From Psychrobacter pasteurii (lineage in GTDB: Bacteria; Pseudomonadota; Gammaproteobacteria; Pseudomonadales; Moraxellaceae), in contig NZ_FUGD01000062.1 of assembly GCF_900162815.1 (NCBI RefSeq), positions 1 through 39,641 of the forward strand: a stretch of DNA of 39,641 nt, in the 5' to 3' direction. Under the pieces are notes generated by a model. It saw nothing but the letters and a program-made list of their open reading frames with translations, made no database searches and was not told the DNA's origin. Below, piece by piece: positions 17,292 through 24,819 of the stretch (position 1 is the first letter of the stretch; every line of letters starts with the position of its first letter). A program made the translations under genes and the position numbers.

Positions 17292-19049
17292 CTATTGCGG
17301 TGGCACCCAGCGATGAGCTAACAACTCATCCAGATCCTCTTGAGTAGGCAGGCGTCTTAGCACGTCTGTCAAATAAGCAGACACATCCAAGCCATTTAAG
17401 CGAGCTGACTGAATGATTGACATAATATTCGCAGCACGCTGCCCACTTCGCAGCGAACCGGCAAACAACCAGTTTTTACGCCCAAGTGCCCACGGACGCA
17501 TCTGATTCTCCGCCCAATTATTATCAATCGGCAGCCTGCCATCATCTAGATACTGAGTCAGCGCCTGCCAACGTTTCAGGCAATAATCCATCGCCTTACT
17601 AATACTGGCATTTTTAGTGGTTAACTGTCTTTTTTCTTGTAACCATTGGTGCAGCTTATCGGCAATTGGTTTGGCTTTTTTTTGCCTGATTTTCCGAACT
17701 ATTTGGGGATCTCTTGGTATTGGGGGTGTATTTTTTTCAAATCGCTCATCAATCTCACGTTCAATGGCATACAACTGCCTAAATAACGTTAATGCCTCAA
17801 TGCTCACGATACTTTGCCCAGTGATATGCAGTTCATGAAATTTACGCCGTGCATGGGCCAGACAACCGATTTCAGTCACACCTTGATGAAATAAGAACTT
17901 ATATCCGCTGTAATCATCGCAAACCAGCTGACCACGCCACTTATCTAAAAAGGCTTTAGGGTGCTCATTACGACGACTTTCAGCAAAGTCATAGACCACC
18001 GCTTTTAAAGAGCTGTGCTGTGGCGTAAGATACGCCCAGACATAGCCTTTTTTTAATGATTTACCACCTACCTTTACATGGTTCTTCATGATAGATACCG
18101 GGGTTTCATCGGCATGTAAGATAGGCTCAGACAGTAATAGTTCATGCAAGCGACTGACTAAAGGCTCAAGGGCGACGCCGCAGCGTCCCACCCAATCTGC
18201 CATAGTAGCATCGGGGATATTTACCCCACTTCGCTGATAGATAATATTCTGCCGATATAGCGGCTGATGGTCTGCATACTTGCTAATAAGGATGTGTGCA
18301 AGCAGCTCTGGGGTGGCGATGCTTTTGTTAATAATCTGCTTGGGGGTAGCCGCTTGATGAATGATGTCACACTCACGGCATACCCATTTAGGGTAGATGT
18401 GACGCTCAATATAAAACTGCTTAGGGATAATGCCAAGTTTGTCTTGTTTATCCTCCCCAATTCGCTTCATTTGACAGCCGCAGTCACAGACGGTGGTAAG
18501 TGGTTCATGAACCTGGGTTTTGACCTCAAGGTTGTCAGGAATCACTGTGTATTTGGCACGCTTTGTTTTTTTAGGCTGATCAGTAGCTGAAGCTGGCAGC
18601 TGACCTGTGATCTCTTTGGCGGCTTTAAGCTCACCCTCATTAATGAGGGTTTCTGCCTGAGTACGATCAATCGCAGGCAGCTTGGCAAGCTCATCTTGGC
18701 TTAAGCCGCTAAGGTAGTCATCTCGGATTTGTTCAAGCTGCGCTAAGTCCTCTTGCGCGGCCTCATAATTTAAGTGGGTTTGTCTGTCAGTGATGCCTTC
18801 GCTTTTTTGTCCATAGAGCCGGTGAATAAGCCGCTTTTGTTTTTCGATGAGTTCAAGCACTTGTTCATACAGCTTGTGGTTTTCTTCAACCACTTGGTTA
18901 AAAAGCTGCTGTAGTTGATCGTGACTTGTGTTCGTTTGAACAAGCTGTTGCTGCAGGTGCTCATTACGCTGTTCAAGCAGGTGGATTTTCACCAGAAGCT
19001 CGGCGTAAGTGGGGTCTTTTGATAAGTCGGATAAGTTGGCAACAGTCAT
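17292..19049 (-). CDS. tnpC: IS66 transposase TnpC
   Basis: A 585-residue DDE transposase of the IS66 family. The N-terminus has a leucine-zipper-like coiled coil (residues about 15-75), followed by a zinc-finger-like segment (CDCGCQMKRIG and CRECD) and the catalytic core: ILHADETPVS (first D), LVCDDYSGYKF (second D) and PIDNNWAENQMRPWALGRKNW (E). The C-terminus carries the usual IS66 extension. It is 42 bp after tnpB and ends just inside the left inverted repeat. Confidence 0.92.
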   Translation of the reverse strand: MTVANLSDLSKDPTYAELLVKIHLLEQRNEHLQQQLVQTNTSHDQLQQLFNQVVEENHKLYEQVLELIEKQKRLIHRLYGQKSEGITDRQTHLNYEAAQEDLAQLEQIRDDYLSGLSQDELAKLPAIDRTQAETLINEGELKAAKEITGQLPASATDQPKKTKRAKYTVIPDNLEVKTQVHEPLTTVCDCGCQMKRIGEDKQDKLGIIPKQFYIERHIYPKWVCRECDIIHQAATPKQIINKSIATPELLAHILISKYADHQPLYRQNIIYQRSGVNIPDATMADWVGRCGVALEPLVSRLHELLLSEPILHADETPVSIMKNHVKVGGKSLKKGYVWAYLTPQHSSLKAVVYDFAESRRNEHPKAFLDKWRGQLVCDDYSGYKFLFHQGVTEIGCLAHARRKFHELHITGQSIVSIEALTLFRQLYAIEREIDERFEKNTPPIPRDPQIVRKIRQKKAKPIADKLHQWLQEKRQLTTKNASISKAMDYCLKRWQALTQYLDDGRLPIDNNWAENQMRPWALGRKNWLFAGSLRSGQRAANIMSIIQSARLNGLDVSAYLTDVLRRLPTQEDLDELLAHRWVPPQ

Positions 19050-19091
19050 GGCGATATGTTGCCAGAGTTTTATTTGCCTGTCATCTGCTAT

Positions 19092-19436
19092 TTATAGGAT
19101 GGGGGTTAATTTATCTTTGCCCATGTTACGCCAAGGCAGTCCACTGATTAAGGCATTAAATTGTTCACGGTTGATGCTGATGCCAGTTTGAGTGGTGGTG
19201 AGCTGCTTGGTTAAGCCATGAAATTTATTGTCATCAAGCTGACGGCTACAAAGCCATACCCCAAGCCCATCATGAATGAATACTTTTAGGCGTGTGCCTG
19301 CTTTGTTGTAAAACAGGTAGGCACAGTGAGGGCGAATGCTTTGGTGCTCGGTGAGGATGTGGGCCAGTAGTTTGCCACTACCACATCGTATGTCCATGGG
19401 CGTGGTGGATAGCCAGATGTGAGTGATGGGTATCAT
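19092..19436 (-). CDS. tnpB: IS66 accessory protein TnpB
   Basis: A 114-residue IS66 Orf2 protein, with the typical IWLSTTPMDIRCGSGKLLAH start and KVFIHDGLGVWLCSRQL core. Required with TnpA and TnpC for transposition; biochemical role unknown. It overlaps the tnpA stop by four bases (ATGA), which indicates translational coupling. Confidence 0.9.
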   Translation of the reverse strand: MIPITHIWLSTTPMDIRCGSGKLLAHILTEHQSIRPHCAYLFYNKAGTRLKVFIHDGLGVWLCSRQLDDNKFHGLTKQLTTTQTGISINREQFNALISGLPWRNMGKDKLTPIL

Positions 19437-19828
19437 TGCAGCCCTCGTAGTAGGTCAATCAAACTTTGGGTGTCTATTTGGGCAATGTTGAGGCTTATCG
19501 CCCCAGATGCTCGAGCTGTGATTTGCAGTTTGATGTTCTTTATGACGGAGGGTGAGCGTAAATGCGCACCTTCAGGCTCAAGATGGATTGGGATAAAGTG
19601 CGGGTTTGGATCATGAGACCTGTTTATAGCGCCAGGTAATGTATCAGCTTGAGCATGTGCCCGCTGATACTGGCGTTTCCAGTTATGTAGAAGGTTTTGG
19701 TTAATGCCATGCTCTAGGGCGATACTGGCAATTGATCGATCTGAGTCTGTCGCTTCTTTTACTAAAAGCGCTTTAAACTCGGCGCTGTAAGTTCTTCGTT
19801 TGGGTGTATTAGGAGATTGTGTTGTCAT
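19433..19828 (-). CDS. tnpA: IS66 accessory protein TnpA
   Basis: An IS66 Orf1 protein of about 131 residues. The HTH segment RRTYSAEFKALLVKEATDSD to INQNLLHNWKRQY is of the IS3/IS66 Orf1 type and probably binds the IS ends. The start at MTTQSPNT (19828) gives the usual length; an ATG at 19870 would add 14 residues but lies beyond a hairpin. The C-terminal half is variable. Confidence 0.85.
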   Translation of the reverse strand: MTTQSPNTPKRRTYSAEFKALLVKEATDSDRSIASIALEHGINQNLLHNWKRQYQRAHAQADTLPGAINRSHDPNPHFIPIHLEPEGAHLRSPSVIKNIKLQITARASGAISLNIAQIDTQSLIDLLRGLQ

Positions 19829-19832
19829 GTTA

Positions 19833-19860
19833 GTGTCCACGATTATTTGTTCATGGACAC
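19833..19860 (-). promoter_or_regulatory. Hairpin just upstream of tnpA
   Basis: The arms GTGTCCA and TGGACAC, with a 14-base loop, lie just before the favoured tnpA start. Such structures near IS ends can block translation of transposase from transcripts that read in from outside. This role is inferred only from position. Confidence 0.35.
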
Positions 19861-19905
19861 TATCTCGCATTTTTTAATAGAAAAAAAGATGGGATGGTCG
19901 GATGC

Positions 19906-20250
19906 TTACATATCGGATATCGTAAAAGGGTCTTGAGTCCAGGTAATATGTGGGCTACTTACAACGAGTAAGAGGTCATCCATATATAAACAGCTATTCT
20001 TTGTGTTCAATACCCCATGAGCCGCAGTGGCATCACCCATATCCGAATCAACATCAAGGGCAGTCACATACACCGTTTGCTGCTTGCGCGTGGGTGCTTC
20101 GTTTTCAGTAGGTTTGTTGGCAGCACTCTCATCTTCCACTTTAATAGTTTGGGCATTATGATTAGTATTCGTCATTTCAATGACAGGATCGCAGGCTATA
20201 AAGGATATCAACAATATCGGCACCATATACCATTTAAATTTTGGTTTCAT
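19906..20250 (-). pseudogene. Lipoprotein gene cut by the IS66 element
   Basis: A 114-residue frame with a lipoprotein signal peptide (lipobox SFIAC, Cys20, Asp at +2) and a Thr/Glu/Lys-rich linker, followed by a folded-looking stretch (VYVTALDVDSDMGDA to LYMDDLLLVVSSP). The frame crosses the IS66 boundary at 19909/19910, so the last residues and the stop come from the IS. The true C-terminus is lost. It follows the serpin gene by 11 bp on the same strand, so the two form a probable operon. Family not recognised. Confidence 0.6.
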
Positions 20251-20261
20251 TATTCGCTCTC

Positions 20262-21656
20262 TTAAGGCTTATTCACCTGACCCAAAAACAATATCGCATC
20301 GGTTTTATTGTCTTTAATCATAAAAAGAAACGGGTGATCGGCTTTAAAAACAGGTGGTGGAGCAGAGGCAGATTCAGTAGATACTACAATGCCAGTCGCT
20401 GCCGCTGCTTCGGTGCCTTTTTCATCGACGATGACCACCGCCTGATGATAGATCTCATCTATCCATGTAGATAAAGGCTGATCAAACAGTTTGAAAGTAG
20501 CCTTGTCTTGATTAAAAGCAATGGGCATGCCCATATCTGACAGCATATCTTTCATGTCGTAGCGTTCTTTAAGCTTGAACTTTGGTAAGTGAAGGTTCAC
20601 TTCTTGCGTAATTAAGTCTTTATTCCACTCTTTAATCTTATCAGCGCTTAAATCACGCACCAGCTGCTGCATGGCTGTCTTGTCTTTAGATTTTGGTAAT
20701 ATCACCAGCATAGATAAGTCATCACCCTTATAAGGCAATTGCACGACCTGCACCTGTTTGTCCTCGCTATAACCAAAATCCGCCTGTGTATGCATCATTT
20801 TTATATTAGGACTTGTACCCACATGGTTATAAAAAGGCTGCTCACTGGTGCTTTGAATATTGAATGGCGTTTTCCAATCGCCCTTAAAGTAAACGGCGTT
20901 GGTTAATACGGCAACTGTGATGGGCTTGATACTGCCCTTTGGTAGCAACTCAGGAATCAATTGATTGGTATGCTGAGCAATTTTTTTATTAATGATGAGG
21001 CGCGAAGGATTAGGATTGCTTTCAAAATCAAGGTTAGTCACTTGACCCCCGTAATAACGTTGTACCGTATCTACGTAGGATTTAGTAGGTGTTAACCCTT
21101 GTTCCATCCATAAATCGTTGACCGTAGCAAGTTTATAATCAGGATTGGGTTTGTTAAATTGATTATAGAGCGCGGCGCTATTGGGATTGAGAATATCCAT
21201 TGAGGGATAATAAAAGGTCTTTTGAATTTGCGCTTTCGTTTCCCCTTCTGCTGCGGCATAGAGCATTGCCATCGCAGTGGACAGGCTGTACGGCGAGAAA
21301 AACACGTTGTCATCTGCTTGCCCAGTATGTCCATTGATCTGTCGGTACATGGCAATGGCAAACTGATTGTTGGCGGTAGTGACTTTTTCGATGCCGTCTG
21401 GTGTTGACGCAGAAGCATCAGCAGCAATAAAATAAACTGGGCTATCCGCTTGAGCGTCAGCGTTGCTTTTAGCTTTATCTGGTAAGGATGATTTTTCTGG
21501 ATTTGATGCGGTATTAACTACGCTATCAGTGGGCTTAGTACCCTTCATTGTGCTGTCACAACCAGTAACTACGAATAATAGGCTGCTGACTGCCAATGCA
21601 CCCATGACACGATTACCGTATAATTTTTTAGGATAACAATACTGGTTATTCTTCAT
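20262..21656 (-). CDS. Serpin-family protease inhibitor, lipoprotein
   Basis: A 464-residue serpin. The N-terminus has a lipoprotein signal (LLFVVTGCDS, Cys with Asp at +2), then a Ser/Lys/Asp-rich linker of about 55 residues. The serpin fold is clear: DNVFFSPYSLSTAMAMLYAA, NDLWMEQG, LTNAVYFKGDW, and the C-terminal HPFLFMIKDN. The reactive centre loop near residues 409-435 has the inhibitory hinge EKGTEAAAATG followed by IVVSTESASAPPPV, so it should insert on cleavage. By count against alpha-1-antitrypsin, P1-P1' falls near Glu-Ser, but this loop is about three residues longer and the site is uncertain. Probably protects envelope proteins from host or competitor proteases. Confidence 0.92.
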   Translation of the reverse strand: MKNNQYCYPKKLYGNRVMGALAVSSLLFVVTGCDSTMKGTKPTDSVVNTASNPEKSSLPDKAKSNADAQADSPVYFIAADASASTPDGIEKVTTANNQFAIAMYRQINGHTGQADDNVFFSPYSLSTAMAMLYAAAEGETKAQIQKTFYYPSMDILNPNSAALYNQFNKPNPDYKLATVNDLWMEQGLTPTKSYVDTVQRYYGGQVTNLDFESNPNPSRLIINKKIAQHTNQLIPELLPKGSIKPITVAVLTNAVYFKGDWKTPFNIQSTSEQPFYNHVGTSPNIKMMHTQADFGYSEDKQVQVVQLPYKGDDLSMLVILPKSKDKTAMQQLVRDLSADKIKEWNKDLITQEVNLHLPKFKLKERYDMKDMLSDMGMPIAFNQDKATFKLFDQPLSTWIDEIYHQAVVIVDEKGTEAAAATGIVVSTESASAPPPVFKADHPFLFMIKDNKTDAILFLGQVNKP

Positions 21657-21876
21657 ATCTGCTTCACTAACAATGTAGAGTTAAGATGATGCCATTCTAG
21701 TATCATCTCTATACAATCGTTTAGTGTAGTTTGGTAAGCGTGCTTATCTATAATCGACCTAACTTATTCGCTTTTTAATCAAAAAAAGTACCTATCTTTG
21801 CAACAGATGGTATTAAGCATTTTTTATCGCCTTGTTTTTCATATTCTGCACCACCAACAGCAAGTAAGGAGGTCTG
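21657..21876. other. Intergenic region between serpin gene and repressor remnant
   Basis: AT-rich divergent region that should hold the serpin promoter on the minus strand. No ORF, hairpin or clear operator was recognised. Confidence 0.4.
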
Positions 21877-22002
21877 ATGCCTAATCAGGTTGAAGTCAAA
21901 AAAAAGATTCTTCTACGGGTCAGAAAGATCAAAGGTCAGACACAAGCGATTGAAAAAGCGTTAGAAGACAATGTGGAATATGGTGCAATTCTGCAACAAT
22001 AG
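21877..22002 (+). pseudogene. Truncated FrmR/RcnR/CsoR-type repressor
   Basis: An ATG behind a strong AAGGAGG opens a 41-residue frame, MPNQVEVKKKILLRVRKIKG to EYGAILQQ. This matches the first half of the FrmR/RcnR (DUF156) family of metal- or formaldehyde-sensing repressors (about 90 residues) up to the ILQQ motif, then stops. The family Cys that normally precedes AILQQ is Tyr here (VEYGAILQQ). A one-base shift would add only IA before homology ends, so this is a truncation and not a simple frameshift. The regulated gene downstream is missing. Confidence 0.75.
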
Positions 22003-22076
22003 CATTATGTCGAAATAAAAACCCAGATTTTGGCTCAGCTATGGGAAATTTTTTTTAACTTTTGTACAACAAAACT

Positions 22077-22107
22077 TTCTGACATGCATACATTAGATAT
22101 GTCAGAA
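22077..22107. promoter_or_regulatory. Perfect 9-bp dyad upstream of the monooxygenase-like gene
   Basis: TTCTGACAT (22077-22085) and ATGTCAGAA (22099-22107) are perfect inverted repeats 13 bp apart, 36 bp before the ATG at 22143. This is the shape of an operator for a dimeric regulator. No regulator gene for it is intact nearby. Confidence 0.55.
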
Positions 22108-22142
22108 TCAGTTTTGATTCTAATAATTGTTGAGTTTTAGTC

Positions 22143-22457
22143 ATGCTTAAAACAGCTTTATATGTCCGTCTTGAAGCTAAACCGGGTAAAGAAGACGAAG
22201 TGGAAGCTTTCCTTAAAGCCGGTTTACCTATTGTAATGGAAGAACCTGCGACAGTTGCGTGGTTTGGCCTACGTCTTGGACCTACAACATTTGGTATTTT
22301 TGATGCATTCCCTGATGAGGCGGGTCGCCAAGCACATTTATCTGGCAAGGTTGCAGCTGCTTTGATGGCTCAGGCCGATGAGCTATTTTCAGAGCCACCG
22401 TCTATTGAAAAAGTAGATGTTTTGGCTAGTAAACTACCAGGTCATACCGACGCTTAA
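22143..22457 (+). CDS. Antibiotic-biosynthesis-monooxygenase (ABM) domain protein
   Basis: A 104-residue one-domain protein with the ferredoxin-like ABM fold: TALYVRLEAKPGKEDEVEAF, EEPATVAWFGLRLGPTTFGI, and FDAFPDEAGRQAHLSGKVAAAL. Homologues include YgiN-like quinol monooxygenases and stress proteins; the substrate is unknown. The ribosome site is weak (GAG). It is monocistronic, ends before a hairpin, and is preceded by a perfect dyad. Confidence 0.82.
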   Translation: MLKTALYVRLEAKPGKEDEVEAFLKAGLPIVMEEPATVAWFGLRLGPTTFGIFDAFPDEAGRQAHLSGKVAAALMAQADELFSEPPSIEKVDVLASKLPGHTDA

Positions 22458-22467
22458 ATGTATGAGG

Positions 22468-22500
22468 GTGCTGCCTGAAATTTTGAATGAAAGGCAGCAC
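22468..22500 (+). terminator. Terminator-like hairpin after the ABM gene
   Basis: The arms GTGCTGCCT and AGGCAGCAC (9 bp, perfect) with a 15-base loop begin 11 bases after the stop. The following TTCAA is a poor U-tract, so termination may be partial. Confidence 0.5.
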
Positions 22501-22519
22501 TTCAACCCTGTGAGGTGAG

Positions 22520-23133
22520 TGAACCGCCCCGACTATATCGGAGAGTGGATTGCTTGAGTCAGGCAGCTTTGTCTGACTCATTAAGGCTATCATAGTATCG
22601 TCTCTCAAACTCAAAAGGCGACACATAACCAATCGTACTATGAATGCGAGTTTTGTTAAACCAATCGACCCATTCAAGGGTTGCTAATTCAACATCACAC
22701 GCATCCCGCCACTGCGGTTTTAAATATTCAATCACCTCTGTTTTATAAAGCCCATTAACCGTTTCAGCTAACGCATTATCGTATGAATCACCGGTTGTAT
22801 CAACAGATGCAATAACGCCAGAATCAGCCATCTTATCCGTATAGCGAATGGATAAGTACTGAACGCCGCGATCACTATGATGAATCACATCTTTTGGGTT
22901 ATTTCTGTCTGCAATGGCTTGATTTAACGCTGCCATCACCATATCCGTGTTCATACGATTAGACACCTTCCAGCCAACAATACAGCGGGCAAATACGTCA
23001 ATGATGAAGGCGGTATATACCCAGCCCCGGAAAGTCTTGATAGGAAAGTCTTGATATAAGTGAGGTCTGAACCGTCCCTATTTTTTCATACTCTCTCAGA
23101 ACGCCGTTTCTCCGAAAAACCTGAGGCGGTTCA
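22520..23133. mobile_element. Internally deleted IS3-family element
   Basis: The left end reads TGAACCGCCCCG at 22520-22531 and the right end reads, on the minus strand, TGAACCGCCTCAGG from 23133. Both are IS3-type inverted repeats. Complete relatives are about 1.2-1.3 kb; this one is 614 bp. OrfA and the first part of orfB are missing. A short direct repeat, AAAGTCTTGATA, at about 23033-23057 marks the deletion scar. No matching target duplication was found. Confidence 0.75.
22559..23030 (-). pseudogene. IS3-family transposase OrfB, 5'-truncated
   Basis: The rve integrase core continues upstream of the first ATG: from about 23030 the frame reads RGWVYTAFIIDVFARCIVGW and then MNTDMVMAALNQAI. 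It includes the second catalytic Asp (HHSDRGVQYLS) and the Glu in YDNALAETVNGLYKTEVI, and ends with WFNKTRIHSTIGYVSP. The first catalytic Asp region and all of OrfA are lost by deletion, so transposase activity is not expected. Confidence 0.82.
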
Positions 23134-23364
23134 CTATCGGTATAGCCTGCATTAGCAACTTGCTTATTTTTTGTTAATTTCTTAATCGCTCTCAATATTA
23201 CTGTTTGCCCATTTCTCAAGTTTATAGGCTTTTGAGTTGCCTCAAGAGTCTATAATTAGGCTATTTGAAAAACATACTATTACCTAAAAAACAGGTTTTT
23301 AATCATTCCTATAATCTTGCCATATAGGAAACTATCCAGAAACTCACCTAATCACAAAAAAAAT
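23134..23364. other. Gene-free stretch at the left edge of the island
   Basis: No supported gene between the IS3 remnant and the alpA hairpin. A short minus-strand frame here (start 23219) runs across the IS3 end and looks accidental. Any integrase gene or left attachment site of the island would be expected here and was not seen. Confidence 0.4.
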
Positions 23365-23396
23365 AAACCGCCCCACTCTTAAGCAAGACGGTTTGA
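23365..23396 (-). terminator. Hairpin after alpA
   Basis: The arms AAACCG and CGGTTT, with a further CTT/AAG pairing inside, are followed on the minus strand by a run of T. It lies just past the alpA stop. Confidence 0.5.
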
Positions 23397-23399
23397 TGC

Positions 23400-23651
23400 C
23401 TATACCATACGCTGATTAATCTTGCTATTGATCCATTCAGCTACTTCACTGGCAACCCAAGCTACCCTAACCTTGCTGAGTTGTACTTTCTTGGGGAAGG
23501 TTGGGTCATAACGATCAGAGTCTTCATTGATCATTTCATATATGCTTGAGCGACTTAAGCCTGTGTACTCTATTACATGCTTAATGTTTAGTAGCTGTGG
23601 GATATGATTACATTGCTCAACTGCTGACTTTGTAGTTCTTAGATTTTCCAT
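23400..23651 (-). CDS. AlpA-family phage/island regulator
   Basis: An 83-residue excisionase/regulator of the AlpA type with the HTH IKHVIEYTGLSRSSIYEMI and the conserved FPKKVQLSKVRVAWVASEVAEWI. AlpA proteins activate integrase and excision genes in cryptic prophages and islands. Behind AAGGAGCAAAAC. It is the last gene of the leftward island block. No integrase gene is near for it to control. Confidence 0.88.
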   Translation of the reverse strand: MENLRTTKSAVEQCNHIPQLLNIKHVIEYTGLSRSSIYEMINEDSDRYDPTFPKKVQLSKVRVAWVASEVAEWINSKINQRMV

Positions 23652-23753
23652 GTTTTGCTCCTTATAAGTGAATGAGAGCTTTTCGTCTCATATACTTATC
23701 GAGTCCTATATTTTTTTACTGCATCTCATACTGCTTTTCGCTATGACACAAAA

Positions 23754-23782
23754 AAAGGAGCTGAAGTTCAGCTCCTTTCTTA
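23754..23782 (-). terminator. Hairpin after the Gp3-like gene
   Basis: AAAGGAGCTGAA and TTCAGCTCCTTT make a nearly loopless stem; on the minus strand it is followed by a run of T, so a strong intrinsic terminator is expected. Confidence 0.7.
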
Positions 23783-23803
23783 TGCTCTGAAAAGCGACAG
23801 ATG

Positions 23804-24712
23804 TTAATTCACACTCGACACGCTCTGCCTTAAGCCGTTTGCAATATCAGCAAACTGAACCACATCCTGAACCTTGCTTTGGGTTTTCACTTCAAAGTCA
23901 TTACTATCGCTTTCTTCTGGATAAAACTCATCAACAACACCAACAGTATCTTCATCAGCGAAGCCTAGCTCTGAATTGCCATAGCCTTGTTTAGCAGCAG
24001 CATCTAAGGCATGTTGATTAAAGCCATAGCTTTTAAGCTCATTATCCATCGCCTGTGCTTGTTCAACCGCTTGTAAGATACTAACCCCATCCTCAAGTGT
24101 TAAATCTACATAGTAAATTGGTGTCCGATAGCTTTGCGTCGTGCTTTTACCACGTAGAGTTAGCTGCAGTGGCAAGCAAGATAACTTGTTGTTAGACACC
24201 GCTGAGAAGTAATTAAGCCTAGCTGCCAATGTGCGAATACTATTAAAGCCTGTGGTTCTAAACACAAAACTACCTAGCTCGTCGTCTTCGCTTATATTGA
24301 CATAGAGCCTGCCATAAGGCTTACATGCACCTCCTTTGGCTAATGGGCAGATTTCAGGGGATGGACAAGGATGCGTTTCAACGCCTTGCTGAGTTCGCCT
24401 TTTACAGCTCTCTCCATCACCGACGCAAACAGGGCGACCTGTTTGACGATCAAATAACGTGTACTCTGCTCTAAGGTTTAACTCAGGCTCATTAAAAAGC
24501 ATACGTACTGGTATCTTGCGTAGCTTACCGTCACTTAGCTGTCTAAACTTGGCATCAAGCGGATGATTGATCCAGCCCTCTTTGCCTTGTACTTGACTGG
24601 TTATGGTGAACTGGTCATCCTTAGTTGGTATGCGTTTACCATTTTTCTCAATCGTACCGCCTATACTGATACGTCCCAAAACTGGTGGGGTAATAATTAG
24701 ACCTTTAATCAT
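23804..24712 (-). CDS. Cysteine-cluster island protein, Gp3/RDF-like
   Basis: A 302-residue protein of the kind annotated 'hydrolase or metal-binding protein' in integrative elements, distantly like Gp3-type recombination directionality factors. Residues 96-130 hold five cysteines (C96, C103, C116, C122, C130: PVCVGDGESCKRR, HPCPSPEICPLAKGGACKPY), a probable zinc or other metal site. The start IKGLIITPPVLGRISIGG is typical. Residues 130-215 look like a compact beta-rich domain, and the C-terminal 80 residues are acidic and low in complexity. The RDF idea is inference; it co-occurs with YqaJ and DUF932 genes in many mobile elements. Confidence 0.65.
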   Translation of the reverse strand: MIKGLIITPPVLGRISIGGTIEKNGKRIPTKDDQFTITSQVQGKEGWINHPLDAKFRQLSDGKLRKIPVRMLFNEPELNLRAEYTLFDRQTGRPVCVGDGESCKRRTQQGVETHPCPSPEICPLAKGGACKPYGRLYVNISEDDELGSFVFRTTGFNSIRTLAARLNYFSAVSNNKLSCLPLQLTLRGKSTTQSYRTPIYYVDLTLEDGVSILQAVEQAQAMDNELKSYGFNQHALDAAAKQGYGNSELGFADEDTVGVVDEFYPEESDSNDFEVKTQSKVQDVVQFADIANGLRQSVSSVN

Positions 24713-24775
24713 GATGTACTCCTTGGATTAATTAGTTGTTTCTTCATCAGTTTTATAAAAGTTATCGCCATAAAA

Positions 24776-24798
24776 AAGCCCACCTTATTGGTGGGCTT
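24776..24798 (-). terminator. Hairpin after yqaJ
   Basis: AAGCCCACC and GGTGGGCTT form a 9-bp stem with a 5-base loop, followed on the minus strand by TTTTA. It lies between yqaJ and the Gp3-like gene. Confidence 0.7.
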
Positions 24799-24819
24799 GC
24801 TATATGTTTACTAACTTTA

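Larger units (their letters stand above)
17273..19909. mobile_element. IS66-family insertion sequence
   Basis: About 2.64 kb bounded by perfect inverted repeats GTAAGCATCCGACCA (17273-17287) and its reverse complement (19895-19909). It contains tnpA, tnpB and tnpC on the minus strand in the standard IS66 order. The 8-bp flanks differ (TGTCAATA left, ATATCGGA right), so there is no target duplication. This suggests recombination or a deletion with one end at the element. The lipoprotein gene to its right is truncated exactly at the boundary. Confidence 0.92.

Noticed and set aside
17150..17347. A 65-residue plus-strand ORF at the left end of IS66
   Set aside because: It crosses the IS boundary and overlaps tnpC antisense; no ribosome site.
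22998..23219. A 73-residue minus-strand ORF across the right end of the IS3 remnant
   Set aside because: It joins flank, inverted repeat and out-of-frame transposase sequence, so it looks accidental.
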